Shown piece by piece: positions 35,253 to 43,091 of a stretch of DNA of 64,000 nucleotides (positions are counted from its first letter, which is position 1; each line of letters opens with the position of its first letter). A program made the translations under genes and the position numbers. The notes beneath the pieces were generated by a model. The model was not told the DNA's origin and searched no databases. It was given only the letters and a program-made list of their open reading frames with translations. Origin of the DNA: Lachnospiraceae bacterium (lineage in GTDB: Bacteria > Bacillota > Clostridia > Lachnospirales > Lachnospiraceae); contig SVDM01000007.1 of assembly GCA_015058015.1 (NCBI GenBank), positions 39,252-103,251 of the forward strand, read 5' to 3'.

Positions 35253-36413
35253 TTAAGATAAGATTCTTCTTACAGCGATTGGGCTTCCGATACCTGATAC
35301 AATGATACCTGTTCTGGAAGTGGACGCATGAACCATCTGGCCGTTGCCAATGTAGATTCCTACGTGACCGCTGTAACACATAATGTCTCCCGGCTGAGCC
35401 TCACCTACTGAAACTCCGTATCCGCAACCTCTCTGGGCGCCTGATGAATGGGGAAGACCTACTCCAAAGTTGCTGTATACGCTCATTACGAAACCTGAAC
35501 AGTCTGTTCCGTTGGTAAGTGAGCTTCCACCGTATACATAAGGATTACCTACGAACTGTAATGCAAAGTTTGCAACTGACGCTCCGGATCCTCCTGTAGG
35601 TGCTGTATATGACTGAGATCTTGAACCTGTTGAAGAAGTTCTTGCAGCTGCCCTCTGTCTGGCTGCTGCTGCCTGAGCTGCCGCTTTCTTTCTGGCTTCT
35701 TCTTCTGCCTTAAGTCTTGCAGCTTCTTCCTCTCTTGATTCAGCCTGTACGTACTGTGATCTTAATTCAACAAACTCTGTTGAAACATATCCCATCTTGT
35801 CTCCTACTACAACTCCAACCCAGCCCGGGATTGACTCATCCTTGACTATAAGGTCTTCGCCTCCGGGTACCAAATCCATGATACCGGACTCTGTAGAAGC
35901 CTCTTTTCTAACTCTAAGGGTCTCTGTAGTAACTCGACCGATTCTTGTTCTAACCTGTGCTGCTAATTCCGCGTTGTCTCTTACGACAAATTCGCACTTA
36001 ACATATCCTGTAACTGATCCTGACTGGATCTTGTACCATCCATTTTCTTCTTCAAGAACATTGGCAGCTGAATTGTTATAAAGCTTACCAAGGATCTCTC
36101 CTTCTTCACTTGCTGTGCTTCTGATGTTAACATAATCGTTAACCTGTGCAATAGCCAAATTTGCATATTCAGAAACAGCAGCTGTCTGCTCAATTTCCTT
36201 CTCCGATACACTTGTCTCCTCAGCTGCAGCAGCAAAGGTCTGTTGAACCCCTGTTGCATCTCCGAAGGAGAATGATAAACCCGCTACAGGATAATTCTCA
36301 GCCGTCTCTGTTGCTAACGGCTTTGCTTCAGTGGCAAATGTCGTTGTTCCCGCAAAAACCATAAGGCCGGTAGCGAGGCAACCAACTGCGCATTTTGCTA
36401 CTTTCTTATCCAT
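35253..36413 (-). CDS. Secreted SH3-domain NlpC/P60 peptidoglycan endopeptidase
   Basis: 386 residues. Signal peptide (about 1-29, ending near TTFATEA), two bacterial SH3 domains (about 95-150 YVNIRSTASEEGEILGKLY and 160-215 LRVRKEASTESGIMDLVPG), a charged Ala/Lys/Arg/Gln-rich linker (about 220-265), and a C-terminal NlpC/P60 domain. The catalytic Cys is in NGTDCSGFVMSV, the His in GHVGIYIGNG and the third residue follows in MVHAST. It cuts peptidoglycan stem peptides. Monocistronic, with its own promoter and terminator. Confidence 0.95.
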   Translation of the reverse strand: MDKKVAKCAVGCLATGLMVFAGTTTFATEAKPLATETAENYPVAGLSFSFGDATGVQQTFAAAAEETSVSEKEIEQTAAVSEYANLAIAQVNDYVNIRSTASEEGEILGKLYNNSAANVLEEENGWYKIQSGSVTGYVKCEFVVRDNAELAAQVRTRIGRVTTETLRVRKEASTESGIMDLVPGGEDLIVKDESIPGWVGVVVGDKMGYVSTEFVELRSQYVQAESREEEAARLKAEEEARKKAAAQAAAARQRAAARTSSTGSRSQSYTAPTGGSGASVANFALQFVGNPYVYGGSSLTNGTDCSGFVMSVYSNFGVGLPHSSGAQRGCGYGVSVGEAQPGDIMCYSGHVGIYIGNGQMVHASTSRTGIIVSGIGSPIAVRRILS

Positions 36414-36491
36414 GTCAAACCTCCCAAATAACTCTCAAATAACAAATTTCATTTCATTTATTACGAAATTGTTAACATTTATTACATGGTC

Positions 36492-36520
36492 ATTGTAACA
36501 AACTTAACCTCATATGTCAA
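36492..36520 (-). promoter_or_regulatory. Promoter of the NlpC/P60 gene
   Basis: TTGACA (36515-36520), 17 bases, TACAAT (36492-36497). The leader contains several TGTWAH-like hexamers (TGTTAC, TGTAAT, TGTTAA) and a direct repeat of GTAATAAATG. WalR boxes are TGTWAH pairs 5 bases apart; the spacing here differs, so WalR control is only a suggestion. Confidence 0.75.
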
Positions 36521-36547
36521 GTTGTCGGTACTTTTTTAACATTTATT

Positions 36548-37459
36548 TTATGAATTGATGTACCTTTCCGCCGAGGTTACTGCATTTGCTCCATCAGCTA
36601 CTGCCGTAACAATTTGACGAAGTTGTTTCTTTCTTACGTCGCCTACCGCAAAGACTCCGGGAACATTGGTCTCGCAGGTTTCATCAGCTATAATATATCC
36701 GCTTTCATCAGCTGATACACAATTAATAAAATTATTGGAATTGGGAGTAATACCTACCGCAATAAATACTCCGTTAAGCTCTAAGGTTGCTTCCGTATCC
36801 TTCTTGTTATTATAGATGAGTACGTCTTCCACCTTATCTTTTCCCCGAATCTCGCGAACCTGGGTATTCCATAATACTTCCACATTGGGCAGGGCAAGAA
36901 GTTTCTCAGCCAACTGCTTAGCTCCCCTGAACTCATCCCTTCTGTGAATTACATATACCTTCTTGCAGGCTCTTGCCAGGAAAATAGCATCCTCAAGTGC
37001 CACGTCTCCGCCGCCTACAACAGCAACTATCTTGTCCTTGTAGAAAGCACCGTCACAGGTCGCGCAATATGACACGCCTCTTCCCGACAGAAGTTCTTCT
37101 CCCGGAACGCCTAACATTCTGTGGGTTGCTCCCATTGCCAGAATCACGGTGCGGGTCTCATATTCATTCTTGTCCGTAATTACCTTCTTAATATCACCGG
37201 ATACTTCTATACTTGTTACCTCTTCCGTAACAAATGTCGCTCCGATGGCATCTGCATGCTCTTTAAACTTGGTGGCCAGTTCAAAACCCGATACTCCTTT
37301 GAGTCCCGGATAGTTGTCGACTTCATAGGTGTCGTTAATCTGGCCTCCGCTTATATAGTCTTTCTCTATTACCAGTGTGTTAAGTTTTGCTCTTTCTGCA
37401 TAAATAGCAGCCGAAAGTCCCGCAGGACCCGAACCGATGATGATAATGTCGTAGGTCAT
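36548..37459 (-). CDS. trxB: Thioredoxin reductase
   Basis: 303 residues. FAD-binding GSGPAGLSAAIYAERA near the N-terminus, active-site disulfide CATC in GVSYCATCDGAFY at about 133-136, NADPH-binding GGGDVALEDAIFLA with HRRDEFRGAK, and the C-terminal FAD motif GVFAVGDVR. It reduces thioredoxin in the cytosol. GGAGG lies 7 bases before the ATG at 37457-37459; the open frame to 37492 is not needed. It follows cvfB with a 45-base gap. Confidence 0.95.
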   Translation of the reverse strand: MTYDIIIIGSGPAGLSAAIYAERAKLNTLVIEKDYISGGQINDTYEVDNYPGLKGVSGFELATKFKEHADAIGATFVTEEVTSIEVSGDIKKVITDKNEYETRTVILAMGATHRMLGVPGEELLSGRGVSYCATCDGAFYKDKIVAVVGGGDVALEDAIFLARACKKVYVIHRRDEFRGAKQLAEKLLALPNVEVLWNTQVREIRGKDKVEDVLIYNNKKDTEATLELNGVFIAVGITPNSNNFINCVSADESGYIIADETCETNVPGVFAVGDVRKKQLRQIVTAVADGANAVTSAERYINS

Positions 37460-37504
37460 ACTTAATCCTCCTTCTTCATTATTGAGAGCCACGACAACCT
37501 GATA

Positions 37505-38338
37505 CTACCTCAGGCGTATACCTGTCTCTTCAATGGTTATCTTGTTCTCTTTAAGCAATCTTCCCACTGCCCTTTTGTATGCATTCTTGCTAAGATGGGT
37601 AACCTTCTTGATATCCTCCGGAGAGGACTTATCATGAAGCCCTAAGAATCCTCCTCTTTCAATAAGAAGATTCACAATCAGATCAACATCGTCTTCCATC
37701 TGCTTGTATGCTTTTTTTCTCATGGACAGATCCATCTTACCGTCAGGCAAAAGCTTGGATACCCTGGCTGTAATAATCTGTCCGTAGCTTAATCTTTCGT
37801 CATACTCTCTGGGAGGAATCCTGCCGGAATATATCTCATCCACAGCAACATATACGCCGAATCTATCGGAAATATCATAGACGAATCCGGTTACTTTATC
37901 ATCCTTCTTATAAGGTGATTCCTTCTTCAGATAATCGTATACCTTCATAGTTGTACATAGTCTGTTACTCTTGTCTGTGTAAAGCGCCACCAGTACCTTG
38001 TCACCTTTTTTAACTTTGTAAGTCTGTTCTTTAAAAGGAAGAAGGATGTCTCTTTCAAGACCGCAGGAGACGAAGGCTCCGTTACGGCCCACATCCGCAA
38101 CCTCTAATATAGCGGGTGTTCCCACCGTGATAAGGGGTTCGTTAACCGTACAGATAATTCTGTCTTTGGAATCACGGTATAGGAAAACTTCCAGTTCATC
38201 TCCAACCGCAAGGCCTTCCGGCACCTGCTTTACCGGTAAGAGCACCTTGTCTTCCCAAGCCCCTTCTTCTGCCAGATATACTCCGAACTCTACTTTTTTA
38301 ATACATTTTAAAACTTGTTTCTCGCCTAATCTAAGCAC
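37505..38338 (-). CDS. cvfB: CvfB/YitL family S1-like RNA-binding protein
   Basis: 277 residues. Three S1-type OB folds are visible (starting near LKCIKKVEFGVYLAEEG, AILEVADVGRNGAFVSCG and KVTGFVYDISDRFGVYVAV), followed by a C-terminal winged helix (HDKSSPEDIKKVTHLSKNAYKRAVGRLL). CvfB in Staphylococcus affects virulence gene expression and binds RNA. It lies 13 bases after the thioesterase. Confidence 0.9.
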   Translation of the reverse strand: MLRLGEKQVLKCIKKVEFGVYLAEEGAWEDKVLLPVKQVPEGLAVGDELEVFLYRDSKDRIICTVNEPLITVGTPAILEVADVGRNGAFVSCGLERDILLPFKEQTYKVKKGDKVLVALYTDKSNRLCTTMKVYDYLKKESPYKKDDKVTGFVYDISDRFGVYVAVDEIYSGRIPPREYDERLSYGQIITARVSKLLPDGKMDLSMRKKAYKQMEDDVDLIVNLLIERGGFLGLHDKSSPEDIKKVTHLSKNAYKRAVGRLLKENKITIEETGIRLR

Positions 38339-38351
38339 GCCAAATCACCTG

Positions 38352-39062
38352 TTATTTACTTTCAAACTCAATTATAGCATAATCTGCTCCCTCTTTGTCC
38401 GTATACTTCACATAGAAGTAATTGTCCTTTTTAAGAGTAGATACCCATATCTCATCGCCAAGTTTCATGGAAACCTTGTATTCCACCCGAACTCCGGCAA
38501 CCTTCATATCCTCCGGAATATAGTTACAAGCCAGTTTTACATACTGGGCATTGTTCACATGGATGTTTGTGTCTAACCGATCCCGCATAATGATAAGGGT
38601 TCCGGCAGACTCAAAATCCCCTTCTACCCGTATCTTTCTAGGCTTCTCAGGCATATCAAGGGGCTCTTCTATATTGTAGGCTGCCACCTCATCCGCCGTC
38701 ATAACGGAAGGGAATCCCTTCTCCATATCATAAAGAGCCCATATGGAATTGGCTCTGGCATATACCTTGCCATCCTTCTTTCCCTTTATTACATAATTTC
38801 TGTTACCGATAAACTTTACAAACTTATTGGGCCAGGTTTCAACTACAACTTCCTCTCCCAGAATTGGCATCTCCTCTATCTCAATCTGCCATGCATTAAT
38901 AATCCACGCTCTGTGGTCAGGCTCAAGATAAGAGAATCCCACCCCTACGTCTTCTGCATGAAATGTGGAAGTATCCTGGAAATAATCCACCAAAGAACCC
39001 AGGGATAAATGTCCCGTATTATCAGTTTCACTATATCTTATTCTGCTTTCAAAACTATACAT
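38352..39062 (-). CDS. Acyl-ACP thioesterase (hot-dog fold)
   Basis: 236 residues made of two hot-dog domains. MYSFESRIRYSETDNTGHLS begins the first, with the Asp-Asn-Thr-Gly-His catalytic-helix region; the second contains DRLDTNIHVNNAQYVKLACNYIP, the N-x-H-V-N-N signature of acyl-ACP thioesterases. It releases fatty acids from acyl carrier protein. The frame is open to 39245 but would run through the tRNA; GGAGGAG at 8-9 bases supports the ATG at 39060-39062. It begins only 22 bases after the tRNA-Gln terminator. Confidence 0.92.
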   Translation of the reverse strand: MYSFESRIRYSETDNTGHLSLGSLVDYFQDTSTFHAEDVGVGFSYLEPDHRAWIINAWQIEIEEMPILGEEVVVETWPNKFVKFIGNRNYVIKGKKDGKVYARANSIWALYDMEKGFPSVMTADEVAAYNIEEPLDMPEKPRKIRVEGDFESAGTLIIMRDRLDTNIHVNNAQYVKLACNYIPEDMKVAGVRVEYKVSMKLGDEIWVSTLKKDNYFYVKYTDKEGADYAIIEFESK

Positions 39063-39083
39063 TAGAATCTCCTCCGGCTGTTT

Positions 39084-39117
39084 AAAAAAAGGGCTGATAC
39101 ACAATAGTGCATCAGCC
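39084..39117 (-). terminator. Terminator after tRNA-Gln
   Basis: GGCTGATGCAC pairs with GTGTATCAGCC (one G-T) around a TATT loop, followed by C and seven T on the minus strand. It lies 8 bases after the tRNA and 22 before the thioesterase start codon. Confidence 0.9.
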
Positions 39118-39124
39118 TTTATTA

Positions 39125-39196
39125 CTGGCCCACAAGGATTCGAACCTTGAAATGACGGAGTCAGAGTCCGTTGCCTTACCATTTGGCGATGGGCCA
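39125..39196 (-). tRNA. tRNA-Gln (anticodon CTG)
   Basis: 72 nt. Acceptor stem TGGCCCA with TGGGCCA, discriminator G, D arm GCC/GGC, anticodon stem ACGGA/TCCGT with loop CTCTGAC giving anticodon CTG (39162-39164), and T arm CAAGG-TTCGAAT-CCTTG. No CCA is encoded. It reads CAG codons. Confidence 0.97.
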
Positions 39197-39216
39197 TTAT
39201 TTTTACGACAAAGCCT

Positions 39217-39245
39217 ATTATATATGAATGTCTTTTATAATGCAA
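39217..39245 (-). promoter_or_regulatory. tRNA-Gln promoter
   Basis: TTGCAT (39240-39245), 17 bases, TATAAT (39217-39222). It is the only promoter seen upstream of tRNA-Gln, the thioesterase, cvfB and trxB. Confidence 0.8.
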
Positions 39246-39264
39246 GTTTTTTTTACAGTTTTGC

Positions 39265-39915
39265 TCAAATAATGAGGGTCTTGCCCTCCATCACCGTATA
39301 ATAGGCGGTTTCGCCCTTCGTAAATGTAGCTTTACCGTTCAGATTCTCAGTAACATTCTTAATGAAGGCCTCTTCATCTTCAAGGGGGATGATGACTCTG
39401 CTTACTACGTCGGCTTCATATATGGTGTCTACGGGAATGATTCCCTTCTCGCCAAAGAGGTATTGGAGCTTGCCATAGGAGTTGTAATCACAGGTTATAT
39501 CATAGATAATACCGAAGATTTTCTCCATCACGGGACTTCCTTCTATTCCCGCCTTAACCGCATCCCGGTAAGCCCGAACCAGGCCACCGGTTCCAAGAAG
39601 CACGCCGCCGAAGTATCTTGTTACCACAACAGCCACATTGTGAATGCCGCTTCCCACCAAAGTCTCAAGCATGGGACGCCCTGCCGTACCGGAGGGTTCC
39701 CCGTCGTCCGAGCATCTGCTTATCTCGTTATTGTCACCTATAACAAAGGCCGAGCAGTTATGCCTTGCGTCCCAATACTTTTTCTTCATCTCTTCTATAA
39801 ATGCCGTGGCTTCCTCAACAGTGGAGACAGGGCGGAGGGTTGCTATAAATCGGGACTTTTTCTCGGTAATCTCGCCCCTTCCTTCATCTTGCAAAACCTT
39901 TATCTTCTCCGCCAT
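39265..39915 (-). CDS. YigZ family protein (IMPACT N-terminal domain)
   Basis: 216 residues. The N-terminal UPF0029/IMPACT domain shows KSRFIATLRPVSTVEEATAFI, ARHNCSAFVIG, DDGEPSGTAGRPML and RYFGGVLLGTGGLVRAYRDA; the C-terminal domain (about 135-216) is the DUF1949 ferredoxin-like fold. Relatives bind ribosomes or influence translation in yeast and bacteria; a precise bacterial role is unsettled. It follows the DUF6514-like gene by 17 bases. Confidence 0.92.
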   Translation of the reverse strand: MAEKIKVLQDEGRGEITEKKSRFIATLRPVSTVEEATAFIEEMKKKYWDARHNCSAFVIGDNNEISRCSDDGEPSGTAGRPMLETLVGSGIHNVAVVVTRYFGGVLLGTGGLVRAYRDAVKAGIEGSPVMEKIFGIIYDITCDYNSYGKLQYLFGEKGIIPVDTIYEADVVSRVIIPLEDEEAFIKNVTENLNGKATFTKGETAYYTVMEGKTLII

Positions 39916-39932
39916 CTTATGCCACTCACTTT

Positions 39933-40229
39933 CTAGATTTCAAACATATCATCCAAGCATTCATACATTGTCGCCGGTGTCACGGCGTTACGAAGAAGTA
40001 TTCTTGCAATACGCTCCACCACCGACCTTGTATGAGATATGGGATAGGATGTTATATTCTCAACATCCTCCGACTCCCCGAAAACGTCAGTCCTCTCTTT
40101 CACAATCTCAATAGAAAACAGGTCTCTGCATTCAAGCAGATAATACTCAATGGTAAATGTCTCTTCCCTGTCTTCCCCACATTGAATCCTTCCCACAAAG
40201 TATCTCTTTTCCATATCCTTACCTATCAT
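39933..40229 (-). CDS. DUF6514-like small protein
   Basis: 98 residues. The pattern YYLLECRDLFSIEIVKE and the ending LLRNAVTPATMYECLDDMFEI fits the DUF6514 family of small Clostridial proteins as I recall it; no function is known. The ATG at 40227-40229 follows AGGA by 7 bases; a second ATG five codons later is possible. It is divergent from pbp1A and shares the intergenic region with the Spo0A-like sites. Confidence 0.7.
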   Translation of the reverse strand: MIGKDMEKRYFVGRIQCGEDREETFTIEYYLLECRDLFSIEIVKERTDVFGESEDVENITSYPISHTRSVVERIARILLRNAVTPATMYECLDDMFEI

Positions 40230-40296
40230 TTCCGGATCCTTAGATTGTGCACAAGAAAAGTATACTATGGTTCAGGCCACATATAAAGCATTTTTC

Positions 40297-40333
40297 ATCG
40301 ACATTTTTCGACAAAAATCGACAAATTTCGACA
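40297..40333 (-). promoter_or_regulatory. Four phased Spo0A-box-like sites
   Basis: TCGACA begins at 40298, 40308, 40318 and 40328, exactly one helical turn apart. The second and fourth are preceded by T, giving perfect TTCGACA, the complement of the Spo0A box TGTCGAA; the first and third have one change. They lie upstream of both the DUF6514-like gene (its possible -10 TATACT at 40259-40264) and pbp1A (-10 at 40385-40390). Confidence 0.6.
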
Positions 40334-40384
40334 CTTTTTAGTCCTTTTACAAGCCTTTTTCTTTATTTAATAGTAGGCATTTGG

Positions 40385-40390
40385 TATAAT
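40385..40390 (+). promoter_or_regulatory. pbp1A promoter (-10 element)
   Basis: TATAAT with an extended TGG just upstream; the -35 position has only a weak TTTATT. A weak -35 fits activator dependence. AGGAGG lies 7 bases before the pbp1A start codon. Confidence 0.55.
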
Positions 40391-40426
40391 CTATGTTGGT
40401 AGTTTATTGTATTTAGGAGGTAATTC

Positions 40427-43090
40427 ATGGATTACGGTAAAGAGAGTATTGCCAAGAAAAAGGATGTCAATATCTCCAAGAAAGCCAGAAAAAAGAAAAG
40501 GCGCAATGTAAAGCAACTGAAAGTAGTATTGCTTCTCATTCTCGCCATTATCATAATAGCCTTAGGGCTGGCGCTGGGATTTATCAAGGGACTGATTGAT
40601 TCCGCTCCCGATGTGTCCACCCTTAACGTGGCACCATCCCAACTTGCCACAATAGTATACGATTCGGAGGGTAACGAAGTTACAAGACTGGTACAGAGCG
40701 GTTCTAACAGACAGTACGTTACCATAGACAAGATTCCAGATTGTGTACAGAAGGCATTTATCGCCATTGAGGACGAGCGTTTCTACTCCCATAACGGTGT
40801 AGACGTACCCGGTATTATAAGAGCCTTCTTCTCGGGTATCACAAGACTGAATTTTAACGAGGGTGCAAGTACCATCACCCAGCAGCTCATTAAGAACAAC
40901 GTTCTTACCACATGGACCAGTGAGTCCACCTTTATGGAGCGTATTAAGCGTAAGATTCAGGAACAGTACCTTGCTCTTCAGATTGAGAAGAAACTGTCCA
41001 AGGAACAGATCTTAGAGTATTATCTAAACTCTATTAACCTGGGTCAAAACAGTCTGGGCATACAGACTGCCTCAAAGAGATATTTTGATAAAGACGTTTC
41101 GGAGCTTACTCTTTCCGAAGCGGCGGTTATTGCGGGTATCACCCAGAACCCCACCAACAATAACCCCGTTACCAATCCCGCCACCAACAAGCAACGTCGG
41201 GAGAAGGTACTTAATTACATGTACAAGCAAAACTACATCACCAAAGAGCAGCTTGATGAGGCTTTGGCGGATGATGTATATTCAAGAGTCCTTGCCACCA
41301 GCAATATGAGCACATCTCTTTCAACCACATCTTACTTTACGGATGAGCTTATTGAGCAGGTTGCCAAGAGCCTTAAGGAAGAAAAGGGTTATTCGGAGAC
41401 CCAGGCCTACAATGCAATATACAGCGGCGGTTTACAGATATACTCTACCCAGGATACCAGAATCCAGGCCATAGCCGATGAAGAGGCCAACAAGGACTCC
41501 AACTACCCCGCAAGAATAGATTATGACCTGTCATATCGTCTCACCATTAAAAAAGCCGACGGTTCCGTAGTCAGCTACAGTGAGAATGACATGATTAAGT
41601 ATTTCACCGAGACCAACAAAAACTATTCCACCATATACAAAGACCAAAATGTGGCGGAAGCGGATATAGCCGCCTTTAAGGAACATATCATGGAAGAAGG
41701 GGACACCGTCGCAGCCGGAGGAGAAGTAAAGTACTACATTCCCCAACCCCAGACTTCTGTTACCATTATGGATCAGAGCACCGGTGAGGTGAAGGCCTTA
41801 GTAGGCGGTCGTGGTGATAAGGTAGGTAACATGACTCTTAATCGTGCCACACACACCACCAGACAGCCGGGTTCCTGCTTCAAGGTTTTGGCAGCTTATG
41901 CTCCGGCCCTTGATACTGCAGGACTTACACTGGCATCCGCTATACAGGATGCTCCATATGCTTATTCCAACGGACGACCGGTTCACAACTGGTGGGGAGA
42001 TTCTTATTACGGATATGTAACCGTAAGAGAGGCCATTACCCAGTCTATGAATATCATAGCGGTTAAGACCATTACGGATATAACACCTCAGCTGGGATTC
42101 GAATATTTGCTTAACTTCGGGTTCACCACCCTTATTGACCACAAGACCTTAGCAGACGGTACTGTTATAAGCGATATCGGACAGCCTACAGCCCTTGGCG
42201 GTATCTCCATGGGTATTAAGAATATAGAGATTACGGCGGCTTATGCGGCTATTGCCAACCAAGGAGTATATACGGAGCCTATTCTTTTCACTAAGATACT
42301 GGATTCCCAGGGCAATGTCTTAATTGAGAAGAAGCCCACCACAAGACGAGTTATTAAGGAGCAGACCGCATACCTTCTTACAAGCGCAATGAAGGATGTT
42401 ATGACCAGCGGTACGGGTGCATCAGCCAACTTCGGTACTATGCCCGTTGCCGGAAAGACCGGTACCACAACAGACGATTATGATATCTGGCTTTCCGCCT
42501 ACACCCCCTACTACACATGCTCGGTTTGGGGCGGATATGACGTTAATACTACACTGAGCAACCAGTCCTTCCATATGGTAATCTGGCGTAATATTATGCA
42601 GAGAGTCCATGAGGGTATGCCGGCTAAAGACTTTACCCAGCCCTCAGGTATCACCACTGCCACAGTATGTAAGAAGTGCGGCAAGCTGGCGGTTGAAGGC
42701 TTATGCGACCATGACCCCAGAGGAAACATGGCCATAACAGAGATATTTGCAGAAGGAACAGTTCCCACGGAACAGTGTTCCTGCCACGTAGAGGTAAAGA
42801 TATGTACGGAGACCGGCAAAGTTGCCACATCCTACTGTCCTTCCACCACTACCAAGGTATTCCAGACCCTTCCGGACGGAGCATCCACCGGAACAGCTGA
42901 TGACCAGTATATACTTAGCAAGGAGTTCTTAGAAGAGACCTGTAAAGTTCATTCATACAAGCGACCCACTACAATAATTGAGCCTCCCAGTCAGGAGACT
43001 AAGCCATCGGGATCCGGTTCCGGAGGGTCCGGTTCCGGAGGGTCCGGTTCCGGAGGTAACGGCGGTTCGCAGGCACATGGCGGAGGTTGA
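40427..43090 (+). CDS. Class A penicillin-binding protein (transglycosylase/transpeptidase)
   Basis: 887 residues. A basic cytosolic tail, one membrane span (about 35-57), the GT51 transglycosylase domain (EDERFYSHNGVD with the catalytic Glu, then EGASTITQQLIKN) and the transpeptidase domain with S-x-x-K as GSCFK near residue 484, S-x-N as QSMN and K-T-G as GKTGTT. A Cys-rich segment follows (CKKCGKLAVEGLCDHD, CSC, and three more Cys, about 745-810), and the tail is a Gly/Ser repeat. It polymerises and cross-links peptidoglycan outside the membrane. The stop codon overlaps the ribosome binding site of the next gene. Confidence 0.95.
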   Translation: MDYGKESIAKKKDVNISKKARKKKRRNVKQLKVVLLLILAIIIIALGLALGFIKGLIDSAPDVSTLNVAPSQLATIVYDSEGNEVTRLVQSGSNRQYVTIDKIPDCVQKAFIAIEDERFYSHNGVDVPGIIRAFFSGITRLNFNEGASTITQQLIKNNVLTTWTSESTFMERIKRKIQEQYLALQIEKKLSKEQILEYYLNSINLGQNSLGIQTASKRYFDKDVSELTLSEAAVIAGITQNPTNNNPVTNPATNKQRREKVLNYMYKQNYITKEQLDEALADDVYSRVLATSNMSTSLSTTSYFTDELIEQVAKSLKEEKGYSETQAYNAIYSGGLQIYSTQDTRIQAIADEEANKDSNYPARIDYDLSYRLTIKKADGSVVSYSENDMIKYFTETNKNYSTIYKDQNVAEADIAAFKEHIMEEGDTVAAGGEVKYYIPQPQTSVTIMDQSTGEVKALVGGRGDKVGNMTLNRATHTTRQPGSCFKVLAAYAPALDTAGLTLASAIQDAPYAYSNGRPVHNWWGDSYYGYVTVREAITQSMNIIAVKTITDITPQLGFEYLLNFGFTTLIDHKTLADGTVISDIGQPTALGGISMGIKNIEITAAYAAIANQGVYTEPILFTKILDSQGNVLIEKKPTTRRVIKEQTAYLLTSAMKDVMTSGTGASANFGTMPVAGKTGTTTDDYDIWLSAYTPYYTCSVWGGYDVNTTLSNQSFHMVIWRNIMQRVHEGMPAKDFTQPSGITTATVCKKCGKLAVEGLCDHDPRGNMAITEIFAEGTVPTEQCSCHVEVKICTETGKVATSYCPSTTTKVFQTLPDGASTGTADDQYILSKEFLEETCKVHSYKRPTTIIEPPSQETKPSGSGSGGSGSGGSGSGGNGGSQAHGGG
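43016..43056 (+). repeat. 15-base direct repeat in the pbp1A tail
   Basis: GGTTCCGGAGGGTCC occurs at 43016-43030 and 43031-43045, with a partial third copy to 43056. It encodes the GSGGS repeats at the C-terminus. Such a repeat may change length by slippage. Confidence 0.85.
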
Positions 43091-43091
43091 T

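Noticed and set aside
36421..36491. WalR binding site before the NlpC/P60 gene
   Set aside because: Several TGTWAH hexamers occur, but none has the 5-base spacing required, so it is kept only as a note.
38352..39245. Reading the thioesterase as a 297-residue protein
   Set aside because: The extra N-terminus would be translated from the tRNA-Gln gene and its terminator. A good ribosome binding site and the family start support the ATG at 39060-39062.
40297..40333. CRISPR or satellite repeat
   Set aside because: The unit is 10 bases and only four copies are present; no spacers. Regulatory sites explain it better.
42978..43091. Upstream extension of the pseudo-receiver protein inside pbp1A
   Set aside because: It is the repeat (PVPEGPVPEG) from the other frame of the Gly/Ser tail. 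The ribosome binding site favours the ATG at 43092.
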